A stretch of DNA of 64,000 nucleotides from assembly GCF_014195505.1 (NCBI RefSeq), contig NZ_JACIBV010000001.1, positions 3,968,001 to 4,032,000 on the forward strand, in the 5' to 3' direction. Below the pieces are notes generated by a model. That model made no database searches. It worked only from the letters and a program-made list of their open reading frames with translations, and was not told the origin of the DNA. Every line of letters begins with the position of its first letter. The first letter of the stretch is position 1. Source of the DNA: Nonomuraea dietziae (lineage in GTDB: Bacteria > Actinomycetota > Actinomycetes > Streptosporangiales > Streptosporangiaceae). The position numbers and the translations under genes were made by a program. Below are positions 1 to 8,258 of the stretch, piece after piece.

Positions 1-759
1 ATCCGCTATGCCGCCGGGTCGGACGTGGGCCGACGAAGGGAGCAGAACGAGGATTCGGGCTACGTGAGCGCCCGCATGCTGGCGATCGCGGACGGGATGG
101 GCGGCCACGCGGCCGGCGAGCTTGCCAGCTCCGCCACGATAGCGGTGCTGCGCGAGCTCGACGCCAGCTTGCCAGAGGCGGGCGCCGACCTCGAAACGGC
201 CCTGGAGGCCGCCGTGCTCGAGGCGGGGCGCAGGCTGGCGGAGCTGGTCGAGATCGACCCCGCGCGCAGGGGCATGGGCACGACCGTGACCGCCATGTTG
301 TGGGACGGCACCAAGTTCGCATTGGCCCATCTCGGCGACTCCCGCGCTTACTTGCTGCGCGAAGGCGCGCTCTACCAGATCACCAAGGATCACACGTTGG
401 TGCAGTCGATGGTGGACGAAGGCCGCATCACGGAGGACCAGGCGGCGGTTCACCCGCGCCGGTCGATGGTGTTGCGCGTGCTGGGCAGCGAGGGCAGGTC
501 GGAGCCCGACATGTCGCTGCGCGAGGCGGAACTGGGCGACCGTTACATGTTGTGCTCCGACGGGCTGACCGACGTGCTCGGTCCCGAGACGCTGCACGAG
601 ATCCTGACGACCTACGCCGAGCCTGACGCGGCGGTCGGCAAGCTGATCGAGCTGGCCAACGACGGGGGCGGCCCCGACAACGTGACCGTCATCGTGGCCG
701 ACGTGGTGCCTCCTGACGAGAGCAGTAGCTCGATGTACAGGGTGGGCGTCGGATCCTGA
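1..759 (+). CDS. PP2C-family Ser/Thr protein phosphatase, 5' end outside window
   Basis: This is a metal-dependent Ser/Thr phosphatase that removes phosphate from proteins in the cytoplasm, probably as the counterpart of Hanks-type kinases. The reading frame is open from the first base, and the residues before the first in-frame GTG (base 25) read IRYAAGSDVG, the usual PP2C N-terminus, so the start lies just upstream of the window. Visible PP2C motifs are NEDS, the metal-binding ADGMGGH, GMGTT, HLGDSRAYL, CSDGLTD and GGPDNVT near the C-terminus. There is no membrane segment, so this is a soluble single-domain PP2C of normal length (about 250 residues). A Ser/Thr kinase gene lies 6 kb downstream, but there is no evidence that the two act together. 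Confidence 0.93.
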   Translation: MRYAAGSDVGRRREQNEDSGYVSARMLAIADGMGGHAAGELASSATIAVLRELDASLPEAGADLETALEAAVLEAGRRLAELVEIDPARRGMGTTVTAMLWDGTKFALAHLGDSRAYLLREGALYQITKDHTLVQSMVDEGRITEDQAAVHPRRSMVLRVLGSEGRSEPDMSLREAELGDRYMLCSDGLTDVLGPETLHEILTTYAEPDAAVGKLIELANDGGGPDNVTVIVADVVPPDESSSSMYRVGVGS

Positions 760-833
760 GCCGGGTACGGCGGTTCTCCAGCGGGTTGCAAGCGCCGGAT
801 CCCACACTCGCGGCAGACGAGAAAGGGAATCCG

Positions 834-1328
834 ATGAGAGCCAGCCGTACCATCATGATCGCCGTCACCGCCGGACTGCTGACGGCGGCCCCCGTCACCG
901 TCGCCTCCGCTTCTGCCTCCGCCGACACCGTCGCGCCCGCGACCGGCGGGGAGCTGGGCTGGGGACCTACGTACGCTCCCGGCAAGAGGGCCGTCGCCAA
1001 GGGGACGCTGACGTCCTCGGGCCTGAACAAGACGCGCATCCCCGCCACCTCCACGGTCGCCGTCAAGGGCAGGGTCACCGACCTGACCAAGGGCCCGGGC
1101 TGCGGGTGGGCGGTCTTCCGCATCTCCTACCGCACGAACGACGGCAACGTGCCCTTCAAACACCGCAGCTACCTCGACTGCTCCAGGGGCACGCCCCGGG
1201 CGTTCGCGTTCACCGACAGGAACGTGGCCCTCGTCGAGCTCAAGATGTGCAGCGAGGGCCGCGGTTCCCGGCCGTCCGACGTCTGCCTCTACGCCGGCAC
1301 GTGGAAGATCCTCTACTCCTCCCTGTAG
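834..1328 (+). CDS. Small secreted protein of unknown function
   Basis: The family is not recognised. The 164-residue product begins with a clear signal peptide (MRASRTIMIAVTAGLLTAA, with an Ala-rich cleavage region ending near residue 30), so it is probably exported. The mature part is a compact domain of about 130 residues with four cysteines (in GCGW, LDCS, KMCS and DVCL contexts), which could form two disulfides. An in-frame GTG lies 48 bases upstream, but the ATG at 834 is preferred because a purine-rich site (GAAAGGGA) lies 5-8 bases before it and the signal peptide starts there. It stands alone between the phosphatase and the CHAP gene. Confidence 0.72.
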   Translation: MRASRTIMIAVTAGLLTAAPVTVASASASADTVAPATGGELGWGPTYAPGKRAVAKGTLTSSGLNKTRIPATSTVAVKGRVTDLTKGPGCGWAVFRISYRTNDGNVPFKHRSYLDCSRGTPRAFAFTDRNVALVELKMCSEGRGSRPSDVCLYAGTWKILYSSL

Positions 1329-1445
1329 TAGTGCGCCACACCAGCCACATAGCCAATATTTCGGCTCATATCTAGACACTTTCTGGATGTCTGGAGCGCG
1401 ACAACCGAGGCGCTACTACAGTCCCTCGTTAGTCGCCGGTCATCT

Positions 1446-1453
1446 GGGGAGGA
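1446..1453 (+). promoter_or_regulatory. Ribosome binding site that decides the CTG start
   Basis: GGGGAGGA is a near-perfect Shine-Dalgarno site 6 bases before CTG 1460. It is the main evidence for a CTG start of the CHAP protein, because no ATG, GTG or TTG occurs in that frame between the upstream stop and the conserved domain. Confidence 0.6.
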
Positions 1454-1459
1454 GTCGTC

Positions 1460-2584
1460 CTGGACCCGATCGCTGAAGGACTACTGGAGGCGGCACGCCC
1501 TGAGCTCGGCTATCGCGAGAACGGCGGCCAGTACACGAAGTTCGGCACGTGGTACGCGGATCTGGTCGAGGATTCCCAGTACCGCAACGCGCCCTGGTGC
1601 GACATGTTCATCTCCTGGGCGGCGCAGAAGGCGGGCGTCCAGGAGTTCGTCGGGCAGTTCGCGTGGACGCCCTCGCACGCGGCCTGGTTCATCAAGCAGG
1701 GCGCGTGGTCGCAGCGACCCGAGCCCGGAGCCCTGGTCTTCTACGACTGGAAGGGCGGCAAGAGCTACAAGGGCATCGACCATGTCGGCATCGTCGAGAA
1801 GGTCGTCGGATCGAAGATCCACACGATCGAGGCGAACGTCGACAGGGTCTGGCTCAAGCGCAAGGTGCGCGACACCGAGAAGGTCGTCGGATACGGGCTG
1901 CCGCGCATGGTCAAGGAGCGTCCAGGGCTGATCGAGGTGCGCCCTTCCGAGAAGCCGGCCGAGCCGTTCGCGGTCCAGGCCGCTCTGCCGGGGCTGACGG
2001 TCGAGCAGCAGGGCTCTCCCTTCGACGTGCTCGGCACGCCACAGGCGCTGCTGGCGGCGATGGTGCTGACCACAGTGGTCGTGTCGTTCAGGGTGGCAGG
2101 CCGCTCCCGCGGCTCGGGCCGTCACCGCAGAGGGCTCGTGTCGTGGCTGGCCCGCGGCGCCTCCCAGGCCGGGGCCGCCCTCACGACCTCAGCGGAAGCG
2201 GGACCTGTCAGGCACCCTCGAGCCACGGCGGCCCCTGTCGGCTCTCGCGCCCCCGGCGCCGCCGGAGCCGGGCGCCCTGCGGTCTCCCGCGCTCCCGTGC
2301 CCTCGATGACCGGCGTGCCCCGCCCACGCGCCGCTGCCCCCGCGACCAGGGCCCGCGTGCCCGCCGTCGCGGGAGCGCGGGCCCCCGAGCCCTTGCCGCG
2401 AGAGCCCATGTCCGGACCCGGCGCGGGCCAGGGGCAAGGAGACCGCCTGCGTGGCCCGGTGGACCGTTCCGCCGAGCTCGCGCAGGCCGGCCGTACCCCC
2501 GGAAGCGGGCACCAGCCCACCTCCACCGCTTCGGGGGGTACGGCCAAGCGACGCAGGCCGTACGAGGCGGCCACTGGGAAATAG
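1460..2584 (+). CDS. CHAP-domain amidase/peptidase-like protein, probable CTG start
   Basis: This is a CHAP-type (NlpC/P60-like) peptidoglycan amidase or endopeptidase. The catalytic Cys is Cys47 in NAPWCDMFISW and the His is His108 in GIDHVGIVEKV. No signal peptide is visible. A hydrophobic stretch lies near residues 194-209, followed by a long Pro/Ala/Arg-rich low-complexity tail. The first ATG (1604) falls inside the CHAP domain, after the catalytic Cys. In frame, a TAG at 1430 bounds the ORF, and between it and the domain there is no ATG, GTG or TTG. The only start-like codon is the CTG at 1460, with GGGGAGGA 6 bases before it, giving an N-terminus DPIAEGLLEAARPELGYRE typical of the family. 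The 3' end abuts the icmF operator. Confidence 0.85.
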   Translation: MDPIAEGLLEAARPELGYRENGGQYTKFGTWYADLVEDSQYRNAPWCDMFISWAAQKAGVQEFVGQFAWTPSHAAWFIKQGAWSQRPEPGALVFYDWKGGKSYKGIDHVGIVEKVVGSKIHTIEANVDRVWLKRKVRDTEKVVGYGLPRMVKERPGLIEVRPSEKPAEPFAVQAALPGLTVEQQGSPFDVLGTPQALLAAMVLTTVVVSFRVAGRSRGSGRHRRGLVSWLARGASQAGAALTTSAEAGPVRHPRATAAPVGSRAPGAAGAGRPAVSRAPVPSMTGVPRPRAAAPATRARVPAVAGARAPEPLPREPMSGPGAGQGQGDRLRGPVDRSAELAQAGRTPGSGHQPTSTASGGTAKRRRPYEAATGK

Positions 2585-2596
2585 TAGGACGTCCTA
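2585..2596. promoter_or_regulatory. Perfect palindrome TAGGACGTCCTA before icmF
   Basis: A 12-base perfect palindrome starts on the base after the CHAP stop codon and lies about 43 bases before the icmF start. Flanking bases extend the partial symmetry (TAG before, GTA after). Size and position fit the operator of a dimeric regulator, or an operator overlapping the icmF promoter. The regulator is not identifiable from this window. Confidence 0.6.
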
Positions 2597-2638
2597 GTAT
2601 CTTCGGAAGGGAGGCCCCTCACAAAGGAGTGATCTGGC

Positions 2639-5600
2639 GTGCACGCACCGGTCCATCCCGTCCGATTCGTGACCGCCGCAGCGCTGTTCGACGGCCATGA
2701 CGCCGCGATCAACATCATGCGGCGAATCCTGCAGGTACAAGGGGCGGAGGTGGTCCATCTCGGCCACAACCGGTCCGTCGAGGAGATCGTCACCGCCGCC
2801 ATCCAGGAGGACGTGCAGGGCGTGGCGATCAGCTCGTACCAGGGCGGGCACGTCGAGTTCTTCAGCTACCTCGTCGAGCTGCTGCGCGAGCGCGGCGCGG
2901 GACACATCAGGGTGTACGGCGGGGGCGGCGGTGTGATCGTCCCCGAGGAGATCGAGCTGCTGCACTCCCGTGGCGTCGCCCGCATCTTCTCCCCCCAGGA
3001 CGGCCAGCGGCTCGGCCTGCCCGGAATGATCAACAAGCTGATTGAGGAGTGCGACGTCGAGCTGGGCGGCGCGCCGTCCGTCGAGGCCGTCGTCTCGGGC
3101 GACCAGGCCGCGCTGGCCCGCGCCATCACCCTCATCGAGTCGGGCCGCGCCCCCGCCGAGCTGGTGGAGGGCATCCGCGCCCGCGGCGCCTCCCCCACGC
3201 CCCCGGCGCTCGGAGCCCCCGCCCCGGCGCAGCCCCCTGCCGCCGAGGCTCCTGCCGGCGCGCCCGTGTCCACCGGACGCAGAGCGCCCGTGCTCGGGAT
3301 CACCGGGACGGGCGGCTCAGGGAAGTCGTCGTTGACCGACGAGCTGTTGCGGCGGATCCGCGTCGACAACGACGACAAGCTGCGCATCGCCGTCATCGCC
3401 ATCGACCCGACCAGGCGGCGCGGCGGCGGGGCGCTGCTCGGCGACCGGATCAGGATGAACAGTCTCGGCGGGCAGACCTACTTCCGCTCCCTCGCCACCC
3501 GCGGCGCGTCCAGCGAGGTGCCCGCCTGCCTCGACGACGTGATCGCCGCCTGCAGAGCGGCAGGGTACGACCTCGTGGTCGTCGAGACCCCCGGCATCGG
3601 GCAGGGCGACGCGGGGATCGTCCCGCACGTGGACGTGCCGATCTACGTCATGACACCCGAGTTCGGCGCGGCCTCGCAGCTGGAGAAGATCGACATGCTC
3701 GACTTCGCCGAGGCCGTGGTGATCAACAAGTACGAGCGCAGGGGCGCCGAGGACGCGCTGCGCGACGTCCGCAGGCAGATGGTGCGCAACAGGGCGGCCT
3801 TCGGGGTCTCGCCCGACGAGATGCCGGTCTTCGGCACGATCGCGGCCCGCTACAACGACGCGGGCGTCACCGCGCTCTACCACCACCTGCGTGACCTGCT
3901 GGTGGAGCGGGGCATGCCGGCGGGTCCCGGGCTGCTGCCGAAGGTGCGGGGACGCACCTCCCAGACGACCGCGGCGGTCGTGCCGCCCGCCAGGGTCCGC
4001 TACCTCGCGGAGATCGCCGAGACCGTGCGCGGCTACCACGCCGAGACGATGGCCCAGGCGGCCGTGGCCAGGCGGCGTCAGCAGCTCGCCGCTGTCCGAG
4101 CCCTCCTGAACCCCGCCCCCACCCCGCGTTCACCGGGAGCTCCGGCCGACGACCCCGCGGAACGCACCGGAGCGGGCGCGACGACCGCTTACACGGCTGA
4201 AGTGGCAGGAACGGGAGCGGACGGCTGGGGATCCGGTCCGGCCGGTCAGGAGACGGGAGCGTTCCCCTCCGGAACCGGTCCTGCCGCCTCTGAGACGGGA
4301 GCGTTCCCCTCGGAGACCGGAGCGGGCGCCTCGGGGACCGGAGCGGGCGCCTCGGGGACCGACGCGCGGCTGGAGGAGCTGGCCCGGCAGGCGGAGAGGG
4401 AGCTGAGCGAGGAGAGCAGGACGCTGCTGACGCAGTGGCCGGCGATCAAGGCGCAGTACACCGCCGACGAGCTGGTCGTGAAGGTGCGTGACAGAGAGAT
4501 CCACACCCCGCTCTGGCGCGAGACCCTCTCGGGCAACCGCATCCCCCGCGTGGCGCTCCCCCGCTTCGAGGACCACGGCGACCTGCTGCGCTTCCTGCGC
4601 TCGGAGAACCTGCCAGGCCGCTTCCCGTTCACCGCCGGGGTCTTCTCCTTCAAGCGGGACGACGAGGACCCGACCAGGATGTTCGCCGGCGAAGGCGACC
4701 CGTTCCGCACCAACCGCCGCTTCAAGCTGCTGTCCGAGGGCCAGCCCGCGACCAGGCTGTCGACCGCCTTCGACTCCGTGACGTTGTACGGCAACGACCC
4801 CGACCTCCGTCCCGACATTTACGGAAAAGTCGGCACTTCGGGGGTGTCGATCGCGACGCTCGACGACATGAAGGTGCTCTACGACGGCTTCGACCTGTCG
4901 GCCCCGAACACCTCGGTCTCGATGACCATCAACGGCCCCGCGCCCACGATCCTGGCCTTCTTCCTCAACGCCGCCGTCGACCAGGCGCTCGAACGCTTCC
5001 GCGCCGAGCAGGGCCGCGAGCCGTCCCCGCAGGAGGAGCAGGAGCTGCGGGCCAGGACACTGGCCACGGTGCGCGGCACCGTGCAGGCGGACATCCTCAA
5101 GGAGGACCAAGGCCAGAACACCTGCATCTTCTCCACGGAGTTCTCCCTGCGGATGATGGCCGACATCCAGGAATGGTTCATCCGCAACCAGGTGCGCAAC
5201 TTCTACTCGGTGTCCATCTCCGGGTACCACATCGCCGAGGCGGGCGCGAACCCCATCAGCCAGCTGGCCTTCACGCTGGCCAACGGCTTCACCTACGTCG
5301 AGGCGTACCTCGCGCGCGGCATGCGCATCGACGACTTCGCACCCAACCTGTCGTTCTTCTTCTCCAACGGCATGGACCCCGAGTACTCGGTGCTCGGCCG
5401 AGTGGCGCGCCGCATCTGGGCCGTCGCCATGAGAGAGAGGTACGGCGCGGCGGAGCGCTCGCAGAAGCTGAAGTACCACATCCAGACCTCCGGACGGTCC
5501 CTGCACGCCCAGGAGATGGACTTCAACGACATCCGCACCACGCTGCAGGCCCTCATCGCCATCTACGACAACTGCAACAGCCTGCACACCAACGCCTTCG

Positions 5601-6172
5601 ACGAGGCCGTCACCACCCCGTCAGCCGAGTCCGTACGGCGGGCGATGGCCATCCAGCTCATCATCAACAGGGAGTGGGGCCTGGCCCGCAACGAGAACCC
5701 GCTGCAGGGCTCGTTCATCATCGACGAGCTGACGGACCTGGTGGAGGAGGCCGTCCTGGGCGAGTTCGAGCGCCTGTCGGACCGGGGTGGCGTCCTGGGC
5801 GCGATGGAGACCGGCTACCAGCGCGGCAAGATCCAGGACGAGTCGATGCTGTACGAGACCCGTAAGCACGACGGCTCGCTGCCCATCATCGGCGTGAACA
5901 CCTTCCGCAACCCTCGCGGGGAGGAGCACCACGGGCCGTTGGAGCTGGCTCGCGGAACCGAGGAGGAGAAGCGCTCGCAGCTGGACCGGCTGCACGACTT
6001 CCACGCCAGGCACCGCTCGGAGTCGGCGGCGGCGCTACGGCGGCTGCGGGAGGTGGCGATGTCGGAGGAGAACGCGTTCGAGGTGCTGATGGAGGCGGCC
6101 AGGGTGTGCTCCCTCGGCCAGATCACCGAAGCCCTCTTCGAGGCGGGCGGCCAGTACCGCCGCAACGTCTGA
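2639..6172 (+). CDS. icmF: Fused isobutyryl-CoA mutase IcmF
   Basis: IcmF interconverts isobutyryl-CoA and n-butyryl-CoA (some homologues also pivalyl-/isovaleryl-CoA) using adenosylcobalamin. It combines the two mutase subunits with their G-protein chaperone. The order is visible: an N-terminal B12-binding domain (residues about 10-140, with FDGHDAAINIMRRI), a MeaB-like GTPase (P-loop GITGTGGSGKSS near residues 219-230, and VVINKYER as the base-recognition region), a linker, and the substrate-binding TIM barrel (about 590-1177, including GTVQADILKED and SISGYHIAEAGA). At 1177 residues it is longer than usual (about 1080-1100). The excess is a low-complexity linker at about residues 490-577 built from Thr-Gly-Ala repeats. 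The start is GTG with AAAGGAG ten bases upstream. It is likely monocistronic. Confidence 0.96.
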   Translation: MHAPVHPVRFVTAAALFDGHDAAINIMRRILQVQGAEVVHLGHNRSVEEIVTAAIQEDVQGVAISSYQGGHVEFFSYLVELLRERGAGHIRVYGGGGGVIVPEEIELLHSRGVARIFSPQDGQRLGLPGMINKLIEECDVELGGAPSVEAVVSGDQAALARAITLIESGRAPAELVEGIRARGASPTPPALGAPAPAQPPAAEAPAGAPVSTGRRAPVLGITGTGGSGKSSLTDELLRRIRVDNDDKLRIAVIAIDPTRRRGGGALLGDRIRMNSLGGQTYFRSLATRGASSEVPACLDDVIAACRAAGYDLVVVETPGIGQGDAGIVPHVDVPIYVMTPEFGAASQLEKIDMLDFAEAVVINKYERRGAEDALRDVRRQMVRNRAAFGVSPDEMPVFGTIAARYNDAGVTALYHHLRDLLVERGMPAGPGLLPKVRGRTSQTTAAVVPPARVRYLAEIAETVRGYHAETMAQAAVARRRQQLAAVRALLNPAPTPRSPGAPADDPAERTGAGATTAYTAEVAGTGADGWGSGPAGQETGAFPSGTGPAASETGAFPSETGAGASGTGAGASGTDARLEELARQAERELSEESRTLLTQWPAIKAQYTADELVVKVRDREIHTPLWRETLSGNRIPRVALPRFEDHGDLLRFLRSENLPGRFPFTAGVFSFKRDDEDPTRMFAGEGDPFRTNRRFKLLSEGQPATRLSTAFDSVTLYGNDPDLRPDIYGKVGTSGVSIATLDDMKVLYDGFDLSAPNTSVSMTINGPAPTILAFFLNAAVDQALERFRAEQGREPSPQEEQELRARTLATVRGTVQADILKEDQGQNTCIFSTEFSLRMMADIQEWFIRNQVRNFYSVSISGYHIAEAGANPISQLAFTLANGFTYVEAYLARGMRIDDFAPNLSFFFSNGMDPEYSVLGRVARRIWAVAMRERYGAAERSQKLKYHIQTSGRSLHAQEMDFNDIRTTLQALIAIYDNCNSLHTNAFDEAVTTPSAESVRRAMAIQLIINREWGLARNENPLQGSFIIDELTDLVEEAVLGEFERLSDRGGVLGAMETGYQRGKIQDESMLYETRKHDGSLPIIGVNTFRNPRGEEHHGPLELARGTEEEKRSQLDRLHDFHARHRSESAAALRRLREVAMSEENAFEVLMEAARVCSLGQITEALFEAGGQYRRNV
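4249..4361 (+). repeat. In-frame degenerate repeats in the IcmF linker
   Basis: Repeated blocks of about 20-21 bases (GAGACGGGAGCGTTCCCCTC twice, then GACCGGAGCGGGCGCCTCGG twice) encode the ETGAFPS and TGAGASG repeats of the linker between the GTPase and mutase domains. All units keep the reading frame. Confidence 0.8.
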
Positions 6173-6217
6173 CTCTCGGGGCCGCCGACGAACACCTCGG
6201 CGCCGACCAGCACCGCG

Positions 6218-6315
6218 GTGGTGGCCGACACACCGTGGTGGCCGACACCACCGTGGTGGCCGACACCACCGTGGTGGCCGACACCACCGTGGTGGCCGAC
6301 ACCACCGTGGCGACC
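6218..6315. repeat. 18-bp minisatellite downstream of icmF
   Basis: Four exact tandem copies of GTGGTGGCCGACACCACC run from 6235 to 6306, preceded by one 17-base copy and followed by a partial copy. Each junction is itself a dyad (CACCAC-C-GTGGTG), so the array can fold into several alternative hairpins. It lies between the icmF stop and the broken Rpn-like gene and may act as a transcription barrier. A + strand ORF through it would read only TVVADT repeats and is not credible. Confidence 0.85.
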
Positions 6316-6413
6316 ATGAACCCTCCAAGCCGACAACCGAAGCCGCTACAGACGGTCGCCGTGTTCCGATGGAATACGGCGACCTCTGGATGACGGGCAG
6401 CTCCCCGCCGCCT

Positions 6414-6834
6414 CTACGACCCGGCGTCCTCCGAGAACACCTCGGCCACGGTCCCCGCCGTCGCCGCCCGCGCACCCCACCGCAGAAGCTGCTCGGGATC
6501 CTCACAAGCGTCGACGACCCGCCGCTGCTCGTCGTCCAGGCGCAACCCCCGCGCCTCCAGCATCGTGTGGAGCATCCGAGCCTCGCCCCGAGCCTCGCCC
6601 CGGGCCTCGAAGATGCGGGTGAACGAGTCACTGACCAGTGGAACGGTGGTGACCACGATTTCCTCCAAGACAGGCCCGATCGCGGATGTTCAGGTCCACC
6701 GACTCCAGGCGCGCATCGCCGTAACCGGTGGGATCGCCGTCGGTCGCGAGCGCGAGAAGCTCCAGCGCGAATCCGGGACGCCGCTGGATCATCTCCAGCG
6801 GCATCTCATGGGGAAGGCCGGGGGCCAAGGTCAT
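6414..6834 (-). pseudogene. Broken Rpn-like (putative transposase/nuclease-associated) gene remnant
   Basis: Two pieces of one protein lie in different frames. The 5' piece starts at ATG 6834 behind a perfect AAAGGAGG site and reads MTLAPGLPHEMPLEMIQRRP, the N-terminus of an actinobacterial family with Rpn/PD-(D/E)XK-like character. The 3' piece (from about 6680 to 6414) carries the typical tail ARGEARGEAR followed by LHTMLEARGL and an acidic end. The frame changes near 6670. Intact members are about 300 residues, whereas the two pieces sum to about 140, so most of the central nuclease domain is deleted. Family assignment is from memory of these characteristic termini. The coding function is almost certainly lost. 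Confidence 0.65.
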
Positions 6835-7125
6835 CCTCCTTTGGGTGACCGCCACTTTACTGACTGTAGTCGCGAAGAGTGATGCGATCTCTGAAGCGCT
6901 GATCTCCCGCGCCCTTCACCTCACCTGGAGCGCGCGAGCGCCATCCGGCATCTGGGATACCGAGGCCGGGTGGTCGACGGGGGTGGGGCGAGGAGGGCGG
7001 CGCTGAGTCGGAGGTGAGGGATGATGCCTTCCCGGAGCCGCGGTGCCCGCGAGTCCCCGAATCGCGTGATGGTCGGGGGCCGGGGCGGTTGGTGTAGCTT
7101 TTTCCGAGAGGCGCAGGGAGGTCGA

Positions 7126-8025
7126 ATGGTCATCGGCGACCGGTATGAGCTCGACGACCTCCCCCTGGGCCGTGGCGCCATGGGCGCCGTCTACCGGGGT
7201 CACGATCGGCATCTCGATCGCAGGGTGGCCGTCAAGCTGCTCCACCCCTTCCCCGGCAAGGGCCCCGACGAGGAACTCGAGCGCAGGTTCATCAGGGAAG
7301 CGCGCATCCTGGCGCGTCTCGAACACCCCGGCGCGCCCGTCCTGTACGACTTCGGCACCCACGAGCAGCGCCTCTACCAGGTGATGCAGTTCATCGACGG
7401 CGTCACCGTCGCCGACCTGGTCAGCGAGCACGGCCCGCTGCCCGCCCCGTGGGCGGTGGCCATCGCGGCCCAGGCGTGCGCGGTGCTGTCGGCCGCCCAC
7501 GCGCTGGAGATCTGCCATCGCGACCTGAAGCCGACCAACCTCATGCTGTGTCCCGACGGCAGCCTGAAGGTGCTCGACTTCGGGCTGGCGATGCAGCGCG
7601 AGACCGACGGCTCGCAGTTCACCAGGATCGGGCAGATCCTCGGCACGCCCGCCTACATGGCGCCCGAGCAGATCCAGCGCGGCGTCGCCGAGCCGCGCAG
7701 CGACCTGTACTCGCTGGGCTGCGTGCTGCACGAGATGCTGACGGGCCGGCAGCTGTTCACCGGGCCGACGGAGTACGTGGTCTTCGAGAAGCAGGTCAAG
7801 GAGCGCCCGCCGACGGTTCCCGGGCTCCCCTCCGCGCTGGAGAGGGTCCTGTCGGACGTGCTGGAGAAGTCCGTGGAGGACCGGCCGAAGGACGCCAACG
7901 AGCTGTACGAGCGGCTGGAGCCTTTCGCGGTGGATCTGCCGATGCTGCCCGGCTTCCTCACCTCCCCCGTGGTGCCGAGTCCGGGCAGGATGTACGCGAG
8001 GATGGCCGGTCGCGTACTCGGCTGA
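7126..8025 (+). CDS. Soluble Hanks-type Ser/Thr protein kinase
   Basis: This cytoplasmic Ser/Thr protein kinase has a complete catalytic core: Gly-rich loop LGRGAMGAVYRG, the Lys in VAVKLL, HRDLKPTNLM near residue 131, DFGLA near residue 151 and APEQ near residue 180. At 299 residues it is just the kinase domain. The C-terminus has no transmembrane helix, PASTA or other sensor domain, unlike PknB-type kinases. The ATG at 7126 is preferred over in-frame ATGs up to 105 bases upstream because GGGAGG lies 5-10 bases before it and the conserved kinase N-terminus begins there. The stop overlaps the first LacI-type palindrome of the next operon. Confidence 0.92.
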   Translation: MVIGDRYELDDLPLGRGAMGAVYRGHDRHLDRRVAVKLLHPFPGKGPDEELERRFIREARILARLEHPGAPVLYDFGTHEQRLYQVMQFIDGVTVADLVSEHGPLPAPWAVAIAAQACAVLSAAHALEICHRDLKPTNLMLCPDGSLKVLDFGLAMQRETDGSQFTRIGQILGTPAYMAPEQIQRGVAEPRSDLYSLGCVLHEMLTGRQLFTGPTEYVVFEKQVKERPPTVPGLPSALERVLSDVLEKSVEDRPKDANELYERLEPFAVDLPMLPGFLTSPVVPSPGRMYARMAGRVLG

Positions 8026-8040
8026 GAAAACGCTCTCTCA
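8023..8040. promoter_or_regulatory. LacI-type operator, imperfect
   Basis: TGAGAAAACGCTCTCTCA is an imperfect palindrome with arms TGAGA and TCTCA. It is related to the perfect copies further downstream and overlaps the kinase stop codon. Confidence 0.55.
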
Positions 8041-8074
8041 CGCCAGGTAACACTCTGGAAACGGACTCTTATTC

Positions 8075-8088
8075 TGGGAGCGCTCCCA
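8075..8088. promoter_or_regulatory. CelR/CebR-type operator TGGGAGCGCTCCCA
   Basis: This perfect 14-base palindrome is identical to the published box of CelR (Thermobifida fusca) and CebR (Streptomyces), the LacI repressors that respond to cellobiose. It lies 170 bases before a CebE-like binding-protein gene and a GH1 beta-glucosidase operon, which supports a cellobiose/cello-oligosaccharide role. Confidence 0.85.
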
Positions 8089-8136
8089 ACGCTGTGTAAT
8101 CGCCGCTGTGACGTGGGTAAACGCGGCGAATCGCGA

Positions 8137-8148
8137 GAGAGCGCTCTC
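8137..8148. promoter_or_regulatory. LacI-type operator GAGAGCGCTCTC
   Basis: A perfect 12-base palindrome, the same core as the site at 8204-8221, located in the leader region of the first sugar operon. It differs from the CebR-type box at the outer bases (GAGA instead of TGGG). Confidence 0.75.
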
Positions 8149-8203
8149 CGCATAGTTACCGAAACGATCCGTTGACAGGCGGCGGCCCGGCCAGCAACCT
8201 CTC

Positions 8204-8221
8204 TGAGAGAGCGCTCTCTCA
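8204..8221. promoter_or_regulatory. LacI-type operator, perfect 18-bp palindrome
   Basis: TGAGAGAGCGCTCTCTCA is a perfect palindrome 38 bases before the first gene of the operon and 27 bases after a consensus -35 hexamer (TTGACA, 8172-8177). A repressor bound here would sit over the start-point region. The -10 element is not clear. Confidence 0.8.
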
Positions 8222-8258
8222 CTTACCTCATCACTGTCTTGCCCTCAGGGAGGGTTCC

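Noticed and set aside
1374..1392. AGACA/TGTCT hairpin before the CHAP gene as a terminator
   Set aside because: It is a five-base arm with a nine-base loop, too weak to support.
6218..6315. CRISPR-like array
   Set aside because: The 18-base units are directly adjacent with no spacers, so this is a minisatellite.
6106..6393. A 95-codon + strand ORF covering the minisatellite
   Set aside because: It begins inside icmF, reads TVVADT repeats, and has no ribosome site or family features.
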